Below, piece after piece: positions 24,320-33,531 of a stretch of 64,000 nucleotides of DNA. This DNA comes from an uncultured Alcanivorax sp. Its GTDB lineage: Bacteria > Pseudomonadota > Gammaproteobacteria > Pseudomonadales > Alcanivoracaceae. Each line of letters starts with the position of its first letter. Positions within the stretch are counted from its first letter, which is position 1. Location: NCBI RefSeq assembly GCF_947258575.1, contig NZ_CAMYIV010000005.1, positions 186,001 to 250,000 on the forward strand. Direction: 5' to 3'. The notes under the pieces were generated by a model. That model was not told the DNA's origin. It did not search any database and worked only from the letters and a program-made list of their open reading frames with translations. The position numbers and the translations under genes were made by a program.

Positions 24320-25840
24320 TCACTCTGCCACGGCGACATTATCGGCGCCAGGCAGCGGGGTGTTCAGGTAGGGGAAACGGGTCAGGTAGTCCGCCGCGTT
24401 CGGCAGGGCACCGTCGTTGACGATAGCGCCACCGTTGACCTGCATGTCCTGAGTACCGCAGGAGCCGATTTCGCCACCAGCGGCTTCACCGTTCACATCA
24501 GCGCCACACAGAAAGCCTTCGGCTGCGGTGAGGGCGATGTCTACCACATCATCAATCGGGCGTCGGCCATTGGGGAAGCCGGCAAAGTCGCCACCTGCAA
24601 CACCCAGATCATTCTGGCCACCTGCCGCCGTGGCCGGGATGCCAGTGTTCAGGCGCAGCATTTCGCTGGCAGTGACGCTGGGCAATTGAGTGACGCCGGG
24701 CACACCGGTAAGGAAGACGGTGACCAGGTCATTACGGGGAGTTTCCGGTGCCGGTACACCGAACAGGATTTCTACCAGCGCAGGCAGGCTGGGGTTGGTC
24801 ACATAGGTGGCGAACTGGCCATCATCTTTCGGTTCGCTGCTGTTGAAACGGTCCTTGTCGGGCAGGCCGATAACCACTTCGTTAACCAGCGGAGAGCCGA
24901 GCCGGGATACCTGGGTAAAGGCGCCGCCTTTCACTGCCGGGCCTTTGGCGTTACTGCTGCCGGTGGTCTCGGAACCCTGCGGTGCCGGGTTGATGACCGT
25001 GGCCTGGCGGACGCTGGCGGTGGTCCAGCCGCCGATGACGGTGTTCTCACCGGTGAGGCAGTCAGCCGGAACTTCCAGTGCCAGGCTGGTGATGTTCTTG
25101 TCGGCAATGATGTTGCTGCGCGAGTCACGTGCACCCAGCGGATTCAGCGCCACCAGGTCGAAGACCTCACCCAGGTTGACGACAAAACCTTCCTGGCGCT
25201 GTCCGGCAAATACCCGGCCGGGCATGGGGCAGTCAGGGATGGTGACGTCGTAGATGAAGTTGTCCGCGTAGGTTTCATAGTCAGCAATGGACTTGGTGCC
25301 GATGTTGTCCAGCGGTTTGGCAAAGCTGCTGTCACCACTGCCGGCCTTGGTCAGGTTCTGTACGTTGCCGGTACGACGGTCGCCGGTCACCATTTCTACG
25401 GTGAAGCTTTCCAGTACATTCTGGGCATCGTTGTTCTGGCCGGTTACCGCACCGATATTAATCAGTGGTACGGGGACTGAGGTGCCACCTACATCGACGG
25501 CCAGGTCACGACGTTCGGTATTGAACTGGAAACGGAAGGTGATGTTTTCTTGCGCGTTGCCATCGTTATCAATGTGGATCTCATAGATGGCGTCGTCATC
25601 CAGTGAGAAATAATTGGGACCACCATAAGAGTCCTGCAGGGGCAGGTAGTTGGCGATCAGAGTGACATAACCCTCTCGGCCGGATTCATAACTGTTGAAC
25701 ATGTAGAAATCCGTACCGTCGACTTTGGGCATACCGGTAATAAATGGCGCTTCTCGGTGGCTGGATGCCATCGTGCCGGCACTGGCCAGCAGAGTGGCGG
25801 CAGCACAGGCCGCGGGAAGCAGGGTAAGGCGGGATAGCAT
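24320..25840 (-). CDS. DUF4331 domain protein, exported
   Basis: This 506-residue protein has a signal peptide (cleavage near AGTMASS) and the DUF4331 hallmark SSHREAPFITG followed by KVDGTDFYMF. It contains several Asp/Asn-rich segments and four or five cysteines. DUF4331 proteins are secreted or periplasmic with no established function. This one is the first gene of an operon with a lipoprotein, a TPR protein and HupE/UreJ. It is transcribed divergently from an ECF sigma/anti-sigma pair, which suggests sigma-dependent expression. RBS AAAGGAGA precedes the ATG. Confidence 0.9.
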   Translation of the reverse strand: MLSRLTLLPAACAAATLLASAGTMASSHREAPFITGMPKVDGTDFYMFNSYESGREGYVTLIANYLPLQDSYGGPNYFSLDDDAIYEIHIDNDGNAQENITFRFQFNTERRDLAVDVGGTSVPVPLINIGAVTGQNNDAQNVLESFTVEMVTGDRRTGNVQNLTKAGSGDSSFAKPLDNIGTKSIADYETYADNFIYDVTIPDCPMPGRVFAGQRQEGFVVNLGEVFDLVALNPLGARDSRSNIIADKNITSLALEVPADCLTGENTVIGGWTTASVRQATVINPAPQGSETTGSSNAKGPAVKGGAFTQVSRLGSPLVNEVVIGLPDKDRFNSSEPKDDGQFATYVTNPSLPALVEILFGVPAPETPRNDLVTVFLTGVPGVTQLPSVTASEMLRLNTGIPATAAGGQNDLGVAGGDFAGFPNGRRPIDDVVDIALTAAEGFLCGADVNGEAAGGEIGSCGTQDMQVNGGAIVNDGALPNAADYLTRFPYLNTPLPGADNVAVAE

Positions 25841-25892
25841 GACGAATCTCCTTTCTTGTCGGTGTGTAGGTAGTACGCGTCAGGAGAGGAAC

Positions 25893-25930
25893 TGGATGCA
25901 GAATTTCTTTTTCTTTTTTTTGTGCATCCA
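25893..25930. promoter_or_regulatory. Dyad TGGATGCA/TGCATCCA in the divergent DUF4331-sigma intergenic region
   Basis: Eight-base complementary arms, TGGATGCA (25893-25900) and TGCATCCA (25923-25930), flank a T-rich loop. The site sits about midway in the 172-base space between the DUF4331 and sigma genes. It may be an operator, or a hairpin in the 5' leader of the DUF4331 mRNA. The actual promoters were not identified. Confidence 0.4.
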
Positions 25931-26012
25931 AATCGGTTTTTTTCACGTATTAACGACAACGCATCTGTCATTAGTGAGGAACGACTTATGGTAATACAGG
26001 GGGTGCCTCGTC

Positions 26013-26558
26013 ATGGCGGAAGCAGACGACGGACTGGTACGCGCGCTGGCTCGAATCGCTCAGGGCGACCGTCAGGCTTTTGCTGGTTTTTATCAGAAAA
26101 CCCATCGCGCCGTATTTGGCATGTGTGTGCACTTGCTGCGTGATCGTGATGAGGCCTGTGACGTGCTCCAGGAAACCTATATTCAGGTCTGGCACCACGC
26201 CGGCGAATACCATTGTGATCGCGGCAGCGTGCAGACCTGGATAATGTCCATAGGCCGTTATCGCTGTCTTGATGCCTTGCGCCGCCGCCGCCACGAAGCG
26301 GATTACGATAGCGTCAGTGACCGCCAGGAAAGCAACACACCGGGCCCAATGGATAACGTCGGCAATCAGCTTGATCGTCAACGACTCAATCACTGTCTGA
26401 AAGATCTGGATGAACGGTATCGGTCCAGTATCGAGATGGCCTACTTTCGTGGTTTCACTCATCAGGAGCTGGCGGTCGCCATGGGCGAGCCGTTAGGAAC
26501 CACAAAAAGCTGGATTCGTCGCGGGCTGGATGTATTGCGCCGGTGTCTTGACACATGA
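26013..26558 (+). CDS. ECF-type RNA polymerase sigma factor (SigK-like)
   Basis: This 181-residue protein has region 2 (DRDEACDVLQETYIQVWHHA, core binding and -10 recognition) and region 4 (RGFTHQELAVAMGEPLGTTK, helix-turn-helix). The segment QTWIMSIGRYRCLDALRRRR is typical of the SigK/RskA group. Its stop overlaps the anti-sigma gene by four bases (ATGA). It should be held by the downstream anti-sigma factor and, once freed, transcribe its own operon and perhaps the divergent DUF4331 operon. Confidence 0.9.
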   Translation: MAEADDGLVRALARIAQGDRQAFAGFYQKTHRAVFGMCVHLLRDRDEACDVLQETYIQVWHHAGEYHCDRGSVQTWIMSIGRYRCLDALRRRRHEADYDSVSDRQESNTPGPMDNVGNQLDRQRLNHCLKDLDERYRSSIEMAYFRGFTHQELAVAMGEPLGTTKSWIRRGLDVLRRCLDT

Positions 26559-27244
26559 AGCCGGATAATTACGAACGTAATCATGCGCTGGCCGCAGAAT
26601 ATGTGGTTGGCACGCTGCAGGGCGCCGCCAGGCGACGTTTCGAGCGCTGGATGATGGTCTCTGCCCGGGTGCGTCGTCAGGTATGGTACTGGGAGCGACG
26701 GCTGCAACCTTTCAATGAATCCTTGCCGGAAGAGGCCGCCCCGAAGGCCGTGTGGAATAGCATCGAGCAACGGCTCTTTCCAGGCACGGCACCGGTGGCG
26801 TCGCGGTGGTGGCAAACCCTGACCGCCTGGCGCTGGAGCACGGGTATCGCCGTGCTGGCGGTTTTTGCCTTGCTGCTGTGGACGCCGTCACCGCCGGTGG
26901 TGACGCATTATGTCGGGGTGGTGCAGAGTCAGCAGGCCGAGCCCCTGTGGCTGGTGAATGCCTCTGCGGATCAGCGCTTGAGCGTGAAGGCCATGCCGCC
27001 GGTTCAGCCGGCGGACGGTGGCAGGGATTACCAGTTGTGGTTGCTGCCGGAATCCGGTGCGCCGATATCACTGGCATTGCTGCCCACGGGTGGTGCCCGG
27101 TTGCAGATGAATCTCAGCGATCAGCAGGTGCGCCAGTTGTTACAATCTCGCTCTCTGGCGATCAGCCTGGAACCTGCGGGTGGCTCACCGACCGGCCAGC
27201 CCACCGGTCCGGTGGTGTATCAGACTCGTCTGGTGCAGATGTAA
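26555..27244 (+). CDS. RskA-type anti-sigma factor
   Basis: This 229-residue protein has a cytoplasmic N-terminal anti-sigma domain (HALAAEYVVGTLQGAARRRF), one membrane helix at about 92-110 (TGIAVLAVFALLLW) and a periplasmic RskA-like domain (DYQLWLLPESGAPISLALLP). The absence of the HxxxCxxC zinc motif is usual for RskA-type proteins. It binds the ECF sigma encoded just upstream and should release it when a periplasmic cue leads to proteolysis or conformational change. Confidence 0.9.
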   Translation: MKPDNYERNHALAAEYVVGTLQGAARRRFERWMMVSARVRRQVWYWERRLQPFNESLPEEAAPKAVWNSIEQRLFPGTAPVASRWWQTLTAWRWSTGIAVLAVFALLLWTPSPPVVTHYVGVVQSQQAEPLWLVNASADQRLSVKAMPPVQPADGGRDYQLWLLPESGAPISLALLPTGGARLQMNLSDQQVRQLLQSRSLAISLEPAGGSPTGQPTGPVVYQTRLVQM

Positions 27245-27266
27245 CGCGCAAACGGAAGTGGACGCA

Positions 27267-29171
27267 TCAGTCGGTGAGTTCACTTTCGGCTTGCTCCAGC
27301 GACTCCATCGCTTCCAGTAACTGTTCTTCCAGCTCGTCGTGCTGTTTCTTCAGGCGTGCCTGATCGCCGAGTAACCCGTTCATTTCGTTCTTGCGGCTAT
27401 CGTCCGTATACAGGGCTTCGTTGCCCAGGGCCGTTTCGATATCGGCCAGCGTCTGGTCACACTGACTGAGCTGCTTTTCCAGTTTTTCTACCTGTTTTTT
27501 CAGCGGGCGAAGCTGGTGGCGTTGCTGGGCAGCCTGTTGACGGCGGGCCTTGGCATCGAGACCGTCGCCGGGCTTGTCTTCCTTGACGGGTTTACCGTCG
27601 CGGCGGTTCTGTTGCAGCCAGCGACCGTAGTCATCCAGGTCGCCATCGAAGCGGCTCACCGACCCGTTGGCCACCAGATAGAACTCGTCCACGGTGGTTT
27701 CCAGCAGGTGACGATCATGGGACACCAGCACCACTGCACCCTCGAAGGATTGCAGTGCCATGGTCAGCGCTTCGCGCATGTCCAGGTCCAAGTGGTTGGC
27801 CGGCTCATCGAGGAGCAGCAACGCCGGTTTTTCCTGCACGATCATGGCCAGCGCCAGGCGGGCTTTTTCGCCACCGGAGAAACGGCCCACCGGTGCAAAC
27901 ACATCATCGCCGTGGAAACCGAAACGGCCCAGCTCGCTGCGCAGCTGCGATTCACTCCACTTGGGGTAAAAGCGGGACAGCATCTGGTAGGGGGCATCGT
28001 CGGCGGCCAACCGGTCCACCTGTTGCTGGTGGAAGTAGCCGATCACCAGATCGCCATCTTTCTCGAAGCGCCCACCCAGTGGCGCCAGTTCGCCCACCAG
28101 GGTGCGCATCAGGGTGGACTTGCCGGCGCCGTTGGGGCCGAGCAGGCCGATGCGCGATTCCGGGCGCAGGCTCAGGCTGACCTGGTCGAGAATCGGCGCG
28201 CCCGGGTAGCCGCACTGCACCGCATCCAGGTTTTCCATGGGGTTGGGCAGTTTGTTCGGGCTGTGAAAATCAAAGCTGAAACCGGAATCCACGTGGGCCG
28301 GGCCAATCAGTTCCAGTCGTTCCAGCGCTTTCACTCGACTCTGCGCCTGTTTCGCCTTGGAGGCCTTGGCCTTAAAGCGGGCGATGAACTTCTGCATGTG
28401 GGCGACCTGGGCCTGCTGCTTCTCGTGCATCTTCTGTTGCAGGGACAGTTGCTCGGCGCGCTGGCGTTCGAAATCCGAGTAGCCGCCGCTGTAGTGTTTC
28501 AGCTGTTTGTGTTCGATATGCAGGATCTGGTTGACGGTGGCATCCAGGAAGGCGCGGTCGTGGGAGATCACCAGCAGGGCTCCCGGTTGCTGTATCAGGT
28601 AACTCTGCAACCAGAGGATGGCATCCAGATCCAGGTGGTTGGTGGGCTCATCGAGCAGCAGCAAATCCGCATCACTCATTAATACCTGGGCCAGGTTCAG
28701 ACGCATGCGCCAGCCACCGGAGAAGCTGGCTACCGGCTGTTGTTGCTGGGTTTCGCTGAAGCCAAGGCCGGCCAGCAAGGTGGCGGCGCGGGCGGGTTGT
28801 TGCCAGGCGTGCAGCGCCTCCAGCTCGCCGTGGGCATGGGCGATGGCGTGGTTATCACCGGCGGTTTCCGCGTCGGCCAGGGTTTTCTCTGCCCGGCGCA
28901 GGGCACGGTGGCCATCTAGCACATAATCGATGGCTGGCTGTTCCAGTGCCGGTACTTCCTGGGCCATCATGGCCAGGCGCCAGTCCGCGGGCAGGTTCAG
29001 GTTGCCGCCGTCGCTCTCCAGTTCGCCCATGATAAGCTTGAACAGCGAGCTCTTGCCGGTGCCGTTGCGGCCCACCAGCCCCACACGCCAGCCCTTGTGC
29101 AGGACCACGCTGGCGTCTTCCAGCAACAGGTCGGGGCCGCGGCGAAGGTTGATGTGTTCCAGAGAGAGCAT
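27267..29171 (-). CDS. yheS: ABC-F ATPase, YheS-like
   Basis: The 634-residue soluble protein has two ABC modules. Walker A motifs are GRNGTGKSS and GPNGAGKST; signatures SFSGGWRMRLNL and FSGGEKARLAL; Walker B LLLDEPTNHLD and LLLDEPANHLD. An inter-domain linker (about 235-300) and a charged coiled C-terminus are present, and there is no membrane domain. ABC-F proteins bind the ribosomal E site and help stalled translation; YheS has this length and layout. It is divergent from the TIGR02444 gene. Confidence 0.9.
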   Translation of the reverse strand: MLSLEHINLRRGPDLLLEDASVVLHKGWRVGLVGRNGTGKSSLFKLIMGELESDGGNLNLPADWRLAMMAQEVPALEQPAIDYVLDGHRALRRAEKTLADAETAGDNHAIAHAHGELEALHAWQQPARAATLLAGLGFSETQQQQPVASFSGGWRMRLNLAQVLMSDADLLLLDEPTNHLDLDAILWLQSYLIQQPGALLVISHDRAFLDATVNQILHIEHKQLKHYSGGYSDFERQRAEQLSLQQKMHEKQQAQVAHMQKFIARFKAKASKAKQAQSRVKALERLELIGPAHVDSGFSFDFHSPNKLPNPMENLDAVQCGYPGAPILDQVSLSLRPESRIGLLGPNGAGKSTLMRTLVGELAPLGGRFEKDGDLVIGYFHQQQVDRLAADDAPYQMLSRFYPKWSESQLRSELGRFGFHGDDVFAPVGRFSGGEKARLALAMIVQEKPALLLLDEPANHLDLDMREALTMALQSFEGAVVLVSHDRHLLETTVDEFYLVANGSVSRFDGDLDDYGRWLQQNRRDGKPVKEDKPGDGLDAKARRQQAAQQRHQLRPLKKQVEKLEKQLSQCDQTLADIETALGNEALYTDDSRKNEMNGLLGDQARLKKQHDELEEQLLEAMESLEQAESELTD

Positions 29172-29233
29172 GGGGTAATCCGGGGTTAATGAGAACCGGC
29201 GCAGTGTAAGCCAGCAAACGTAGCGGGGGAACC

Positions 29234-29698
29234 GTGGACAACTCCATAAAGCAGGATCTGTGGCGCTATGCCCTGGGGCGATGGCAGGACAAGGATTTTG
29301 AGCGGGCTTGCCTGCATCTACAGGACGATTATCAGGTGCCGGTGGCCCTGTTGCTGTCTGGCCTGTGGCTGGCAGCGTCAGGCAAGCAACCGGATGCCGG
29401 AGTAGGGCGCCGCATGGCGGAGCTGGCCGGGCAATTCGAAGCCGATTACCTGCGCCCGCTGCGGGCCGTGCGCCGCAAGGCCGGCGCCGATGCGCGGCTG
29501 CCGGAATTCAAGCGGCAGCTGCAGCAGGTGGAGCTGGAAGGGGAGCGCTGGTTACTGGCCACCCTGCCGACCCTGTGCGACAACCTGCTGCCTGCCGGCA
29601 AGCCGGTGGATGCCATGGGATGGATGTTGGTACTGGTGCCGGAAACGGCGCAGTGTGAGGGGTTGCAGAAATCCCTCAATGATCTGGTTGCGCTTTAG
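29234..29698 (+). CDS. TIGR02444 (DUF2390) family protein
   Basis: This 154-residue protein begins MDNSIKQDLWRYALGRWQD from a GTG start and matches the TIGR02444/DUF2390 family of gammaproteobacteria, whose function is unknown. It is helical and soluble, with the conserved VPVALLLSGLWLAASG segment. It is frequently found beside the yheS gene, as here. Confidence 0.85.
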   Translation: MDNSIKQDLWRYALGRWQDKDFERACLHLQDDYQVPVALLLSGLWLAASGKQPDAGVGRRMAELAGQFEADYLRPLRAVRRKAGADARLPEFKRQLQQVELEGERWLLATLPTLCDNLLPAGKPVDAMGWMLVLVPETAQCEGLQKSLNDLVAL

Positions 29699-29715
29699 GC
29701 ATTGCGACGAAGCCG

Positions 29716-29882
29716 CTGTAGGAGTACCTCTTGAGGTGCGAATCCGAGCCTTGGCGAGGAAATGGTATCGCAGCTACTCCCATCCCTTTCCAGAAAAGCC
29801 TGTCGAGCCCTGACATTCCTGATCAGCCTTCGGCCGATTCCGCGTTGACACGCGGTTCGCCCCTCAAGAGGAGCTCCTACGG
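29716..29882. repeat. Inverted repeat, TGTAGGAG family
   Basis: The arms CTGTAGGAGTACCTCTTGAG (29716-29742) and its near complement (29856-29882) flank about 113 bases. The element fills the 269-base gap before bioA. Related elements occur at 31266-31423, 33532-33762 and 60060-60140. Confidence 0.8.
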
Positions 29883-29967
29883 TGCCACCACCTCGCGCTC
29901 TCGCACTTTGAACTTTTAACGTCCTCCTGCCATCCTTCATTCCCCTTGTGTTTCACCGGACTGTCCC

Positions 29968-31242
29968 ATGACCACCGACCTGGCCTTTGACCGCGATCAC
30001 CTCTGGCACCCTTACACATCCACCTCAAAACCGCTGCCCACCTTCGCGGTGGCCAGTGCCAAAGGGGTGCGGTTGACGCTGGAAGATGGCCGCGAGCTGG
30101 TGGATGGCATGTCGTCCTGGTGGGCGGCGGTGCATGGCTATAACCACCCGGTGCTGAACCAGGCCGCCAAGGACCAGATCGACCGCATGGCCCATGTGAT
30201 GTTCGGTGGGCTCACCCATGAACCGGCGGTGGAGCTGGGAAAAAAACTGGTGGCATTGACGCCGGACCCGCTGGAGAAGGTGTTTCTCGCTGACAGCGGC
30301 TCAGTGTCGGTGGAAGTGGCGATCAAGATGGCCTTGCAGTACTGGCTCAGCCAGGGGCATACCGGCAAGGATAAATTGCTGGCCCTGCGCAACGGCTATC
30401 ACGGCGATACGTTCGGGGCCATGGCTGCCTGCGACCCGGTCAATGGCATGCATTCGCTGTTCAGCGGGGTGCTGGCCAAACATTATTTCGCCGAGGCGCC
30501 GCAATGCGCGTATGACAGTGATTTTGATACCGATGATCTCAATTCCATCCAGCAGATGCTGGCGGATCATCATCAGGAGATTGCCGCCGTGATTCTGGAG
30601 CCGGTGGTACAGGGCGCCGGCGGCATGCGGATGTATCACCCCACCTACCTGAAGGCGGTGCGTGCCCTGTGTGACCAGTACGGGGTGTTGTTGATCTTTG
30701 ATGAAATCGCCACCGGCTTTGGCCGTACCGGCAAACTGTTCGCGCTGGAGCATGCGAATGTGTGCCCGGATATTCTTTGTCTGGGCAAGGCGATTACCGG
30801 CGGCTACATGACCCTGGCAGCCACCCTTTGTACCGACCTGGTAGCCGCGGGTATTTGTGACGGTGAGGCCGGCGTGTTGATGCACGGCCCGACCTTCATG
30901 GGCAATCCACTGGCCTGTGCGGTCGCCAATGCCAGCATCCAGTTGCTGCTGGATTCCGACTGGCAGGAAAAAGTCGCGGCCATCGAAGCGCAGCTCAAGG
31001 CGGAGCTGCTGCCACTGAAGGACCTCTCCTCCGTGGCTGATGCCCGGGTGCTGGGCGCCATTGGTGTCATGGAAATGAAGGAGCCGGTGGCCATGGAGCA
31101 GGTGCAGGCACGCTTTGTGGAACAGGGCGTATGGATTCGCCCGTTCGGCAAACTGGTCTACATCATGCCGCCCTTCGTGATTGAGCCGGAGGACCTGAGC
31201 AAGCTGACCGGGGCAATGCGGGATCTGGCGGAGGGCAGTTGA
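29968..31242 (+). CDS. bioA: Adenosylmethionine-8-amino-7-oxononanoate aminotransferase
   Basis: The 424-residue PLP enzyme matches BioA (usual length about 430). It begins with DHLWHPYTS, which fits the BioA N-terminus. The PLP Lys is in [12 protein letters not shown], and [15 protein letters not shown] holds the Asp that contacts the cofactor. BioA transfers an amino group from S-adenosylmethionine to 8-amino-7-oxononanoate in biotin synthesis. No other bio gene is nearby, so biotin genes are split in this genome. Confidence 0.95.
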   Translation: MTTDLAFDRDHLWHPYTSTSKPLPTFAVASAKGVRLTLEDGRELVDGMSSWWAAVHGYNHPVLNQAAKDQIDRMAHVMFGGLTHEPAVELGKKLVALTPDPLEKVFLADSGSVSVEVAIKMALQYWLSQGHTGKDKLLALRNGYHGDTFGAMAACDPVNGMHSLFSGVLAKHYFAEAPQCAYDSDFDTDDLNSIQQMLADHHQEIAAVILEPVVQGAGGMRMYHPTYLKAVRALCDQYGVLLIFDEIATGFGRTGKLFALEHANVCPDILCLGKAITGGYMTLAATLCTDLVAAGICDGEAGVLMHGPTFMGNPLACAVANASIQLLLDSDWQEKVAAIEAQLKAELLPLKDLSSVADARVLGAIGVMEMKEPVAMEQVQARFVEQGVWIRPFGKLVYIMPPFVIEPEDLSKLTGAMRDLAEGS

Positions 31243-31265
31243 CGTCAAGCCCCAACTTTAAAGCC

Positions 31266-31423
31266 GTTGTAGGAGTTCCCTTCCAGGGGACGAACCTCGC
31301 GAAGTGAGGCGACAAGAGCTTTCACCTGCCGCACTGCCATGAGTCGACCTGTAGAACCTGATCGCTCTGCGGGCAATTCCGCGTTTACACGCGGTTCGTC
31401 CCCTGGAAGGGAACTCCTACAGG
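31266..31423. repeat. Inverted repeat, TGTAGGAG family, second copy
   Basis: The arms GTTGTAGGAGTTCCCTTCCA (31266-31295) and its near complement (31395-31423) flank about 99 bases, including GCGTTTACACGCGG, shared with the copy at 29716. It separates bioA and the convergent parA-like gene, and its right arm ends four bases from the parA stop. Confidence 0.8.
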
Positions 31424-31427
31424 TGGT

Positions 31428-32168
31428 TTACCGAAACCCCGGCATGGTCTGAATCAGATGCCGCTGCACCTCCAGCCACTCACCAATGCGACGCCAGTGC
31501 TGCTGGTCGTCTAGATGGCGAGAGACGGCGGCGTCGAGGACGCCTTCGCCATTACTCATGGCCTGCACATAAAGCTGGGTATCGCGCAGGGTGACCAGGT
31601 AGGGAATCTTCAGGCTGGCGAGAAACTGGCGCAGGGATTCGTACATGCGGGTGCGGGTGCGGGAACGATTGGCGATCACTGCCAGCCGCCGTGGACGGCG
31701 ACGGTAGCTGGGCGCCAGCATGACGGTTTGCAGGAAACGGGTGGTGGCACGAATATCAATAGGGCTGGGCAGTACCGGGACCAGCACTACCTGTGACAGG
31801 CGCAGCAGGTGATCCAGATGATGGGTGTCCAGGCCGGCGGGTGAATCGATGATGGTAATCGGGCCGGCCTGATCCAGCTTCTGTTGCAGTCTGCCCAGGG
31901 AGACCGGCTCGCCCGCCGGCCAGGCCAGGCCGTGGATCGTGGTATCACGGCGTAGTTTCAGCCATTGCAGCGACGACTGCTGTGGATCCATATCCAGCAG
32001 GGATACCTGTCGCCCCATGGCCTCATAGTAGCAGGCCAGGTTGGTGGCAATGGTGGTCTTGCCGCAGCCCCCTTTACTGTTCGCGATCAGAATTACCATG
32101 CGGGACGGGCTGGACGAACGCGATTGGGAGCCGATCCCCTTTGCATGGCTGTTCTGTGCGCTATTCAT
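31428..32168 (-). CDS. Orphan ParA/MinD-family ATPase
   Basis: This 246-residue protein has the deviant Walker [15 protein letters not shown] near its N-terminus and [14 protein letters not shown] downstream. ParA family ATPases position plasmids, chromosomes or protein clusters. No parB or parS-like site was recognised nearby, so this is an orphan, perhaps placing a cellular structure. An internal ATG about 69 bases downstream ([12 protein letters not shown]) could be the real start; the N-terminal tail before it is Ser-rich and low-complexity. Confidence 0.8.
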   Translation of the reverse strand: MNSAQNSHAKGIGSQSRSSSPSRMVILIANSKGGCGKTTIATNLACYYEAMGRQVSLLDMDPQQSSLQWLKLRRDTTIHGLAWPAGEPVSLGRLQQKLDQAGPITIIDSPAGLDTHHLDHLLRLSQVVLVPVLPSPIDIRATTRFLQTVMLAPSYRRRPRRLAVIANRSRTRTRMYESLRQFLASLKIPYLVTLRDTQLYVQAMSNGEGVLDAAVSRHLDDQQHWRRIGEWLEVQRHLIQTMPGFR

Positions 32169-32371
32169 GCCGTGTCTTATTCGTTTTTTTGCGAGGGATT
32201 GTACCCGGCGGTTTGGGTGGCGTGATCACTATCAGAAGAAAAGGTGATGCTGCTCACAAAACCAACAGTACCGCAAAATAAGGCGCATTGATGTAATTTG
32301 TGATGTTATTTTGCTCTCTCGGGGAACTGAATCCTGTGAAGACGGCTCAGTAAAGGGGGAGAGGAAACATC

Positions 32372-32713
32372 ATGCGTTACCTGTTGATTATCATCGTGTT
32401 GCTGGCGGTTGTGCTGGCAGCGCTGTTTACCGTGCCGCTCGGTGGCGGTAAGCCGCTACTGGACTGGCAGCATGTGGAACAGAACTGGCAGCAGCCGGAA
32501 CGGTTGTTGGACCGGAAGATTTCTCCCTGGATGGAGGAAAACGGGGAAAGCGCAGAGATGTATCGCTGGCGTGACCCCCAGGGAAACTGGCAGTATGGCC
32601 AGATTCCGCCGCCCGGTGTGCAGGCGGAACCCTTTACCGTAAAAGCGCCCAATACCATCACTGCCGAAGAAATGCGCGGTGGTAAGGTGCCGGAACAGCA
32701 ACAACAACAGTAG
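32372..32713 (+). CDS. Single-pass membrane protein, unknown
   Basis: This 113-residue product has one N-terminal membrane helix (LLIIIVLLAVVLAALF) and a soluble periplasmic part with YRWRDPQGNWQYGQIPPPG, which recalls DUF4124-like domains. The tail ends in polyglutamine. RBS GGGAGAGG precedes the ATG. It lies 16 bases before the FKBP gene on the same strand and may be co-transcribed with it. Confidence 0.65.
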   Translation: MRYLLIIIVLLAVVLAALFTVPLGGGKPLLDWQHVEQNWQQPERLLDRKISPWMEENGESAEMYRWRDPQGNWQYGQIPPPGVQAEPFTVKAPNTITAEEMRGGKVPEQQQQQ

Positions 32714-32729
32714 GCCAATTGGAGGCAGA

Positions 32730-33452
32730 ATGAAGAAATTGGGAATCGTGCTGGCGGGAACTGTCCTGTTGGCAGCGTGTGGTCAGGAAACGGCTGAACT
32801 GAAAAGTGATGACCAGAAAGCGTCCTACGCACTGGGCTTCCGCAGTGCGGAGCAGATGCGCAGCCTGGAAAACCTGGATCTGGATGCCATGGTGGCAGGC
32901 CTGCGTGATGGCTTTGCCGAAGACGGCAAATCCCAGCTGGGTGACGAGGATCTGGATCAGCTGATTCGTGACTTCCAGGGCCGTATGATTGAAGCCCAGC
33001 AGAAGAAAATGGAAGAAGCGGCCGGCAATAACCTGGAAGCCAGCGAAAAATTCCTGGCCGAGAATGCCGAGCGTGATGGCGTTACCGTCACCGACAGCGG
33101 CCTGCAGTACGAAGTGCTGGAGTCCGGTGAAGAAGGTGGCGCATCTCCGACCCTGGAAGACACCGTGGAAGTTCACTACCACGGCACCCTGCCGGATGGC
33201 ACCGTCTTTGACAGCTCCGTAGAGCGCGGCCAGCCAGCCAGCTTCGGTCTGCAGCACATCATTCCTGCCTGGCAGGAAGCGCTGCCGATGATGGCGGAAG
33301 GTGACAAGTGGAAAATTGTTGTGCCGCCGTCTCTGGGCTATGGCGAGCAAGGTGCTGGTGGCGATATCGGCCCGAACCAGGCGCTGATTTTCGAGATCGA
33401 ACTGCTGGACGTGAAAGGCAGCGGTAATGAAGGCGGTGCCGACGAGGAATAA
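32730..33452 (+). CDS. FKBP-type peptidyl-prolyl isomerase, lipoprotein (FkpA/Mip-like)
   Basis: The 240-residue protein has a lipobox (LLAACG), an N-terminal helical dimerisation domain (about 30-125) and a C-terminal FKBP domain (VEVHYHGTLPDGTVFDSS to IFEIELLDVK). FkpA and Mip relatives catalyse prolyl isomerisation and act as chaperones in the periplasm. The start was set at the ATG after GGAGGCAG; the frame is open farther upstream. A terminator follows at 33481. Confidence 0.9.
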   Translation: MKKLGIVLAGTVLLAACGQETAELKSDDQKASYALGFRSAEQMRSLENLDLDAMVAGLRDGFAEDGKSQLGDEDLDQLIRDFQGRMIEAQQKKMEEAAGNNLEASEKFLAENAERDGVTVTDSGLQYEVLESGEEGGASPTLEDTVEVHYHGTLPDGTVFDSSVERGQPASFGLQHIIPAWQEALPMMAEGDKWKIVVPPSLGYGEQGAGGDIGPNQALIFEIELLDVKGSGNEGGADEE

Positions 33453-33480
33453 ATCCCGTCGTCACACGCTTCAACAAAAA

Positions 33481-33503
33481 GGGCGCCTTCGGGCGCCCTT
33501 TTT
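33481..33503 (+). terminator. Rho-independent terminator of the FKBP gene
   Basis: GGGCGCC-TTCG-GGCGCCC with a TTCG-type loop is followed by five Ts. It is about 28 bases after the fkpA-like stop. Confidence 0.9.
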
Positions 33504-33531
33504 GTTGATTCGGGCGCCATTATTTCTACGA

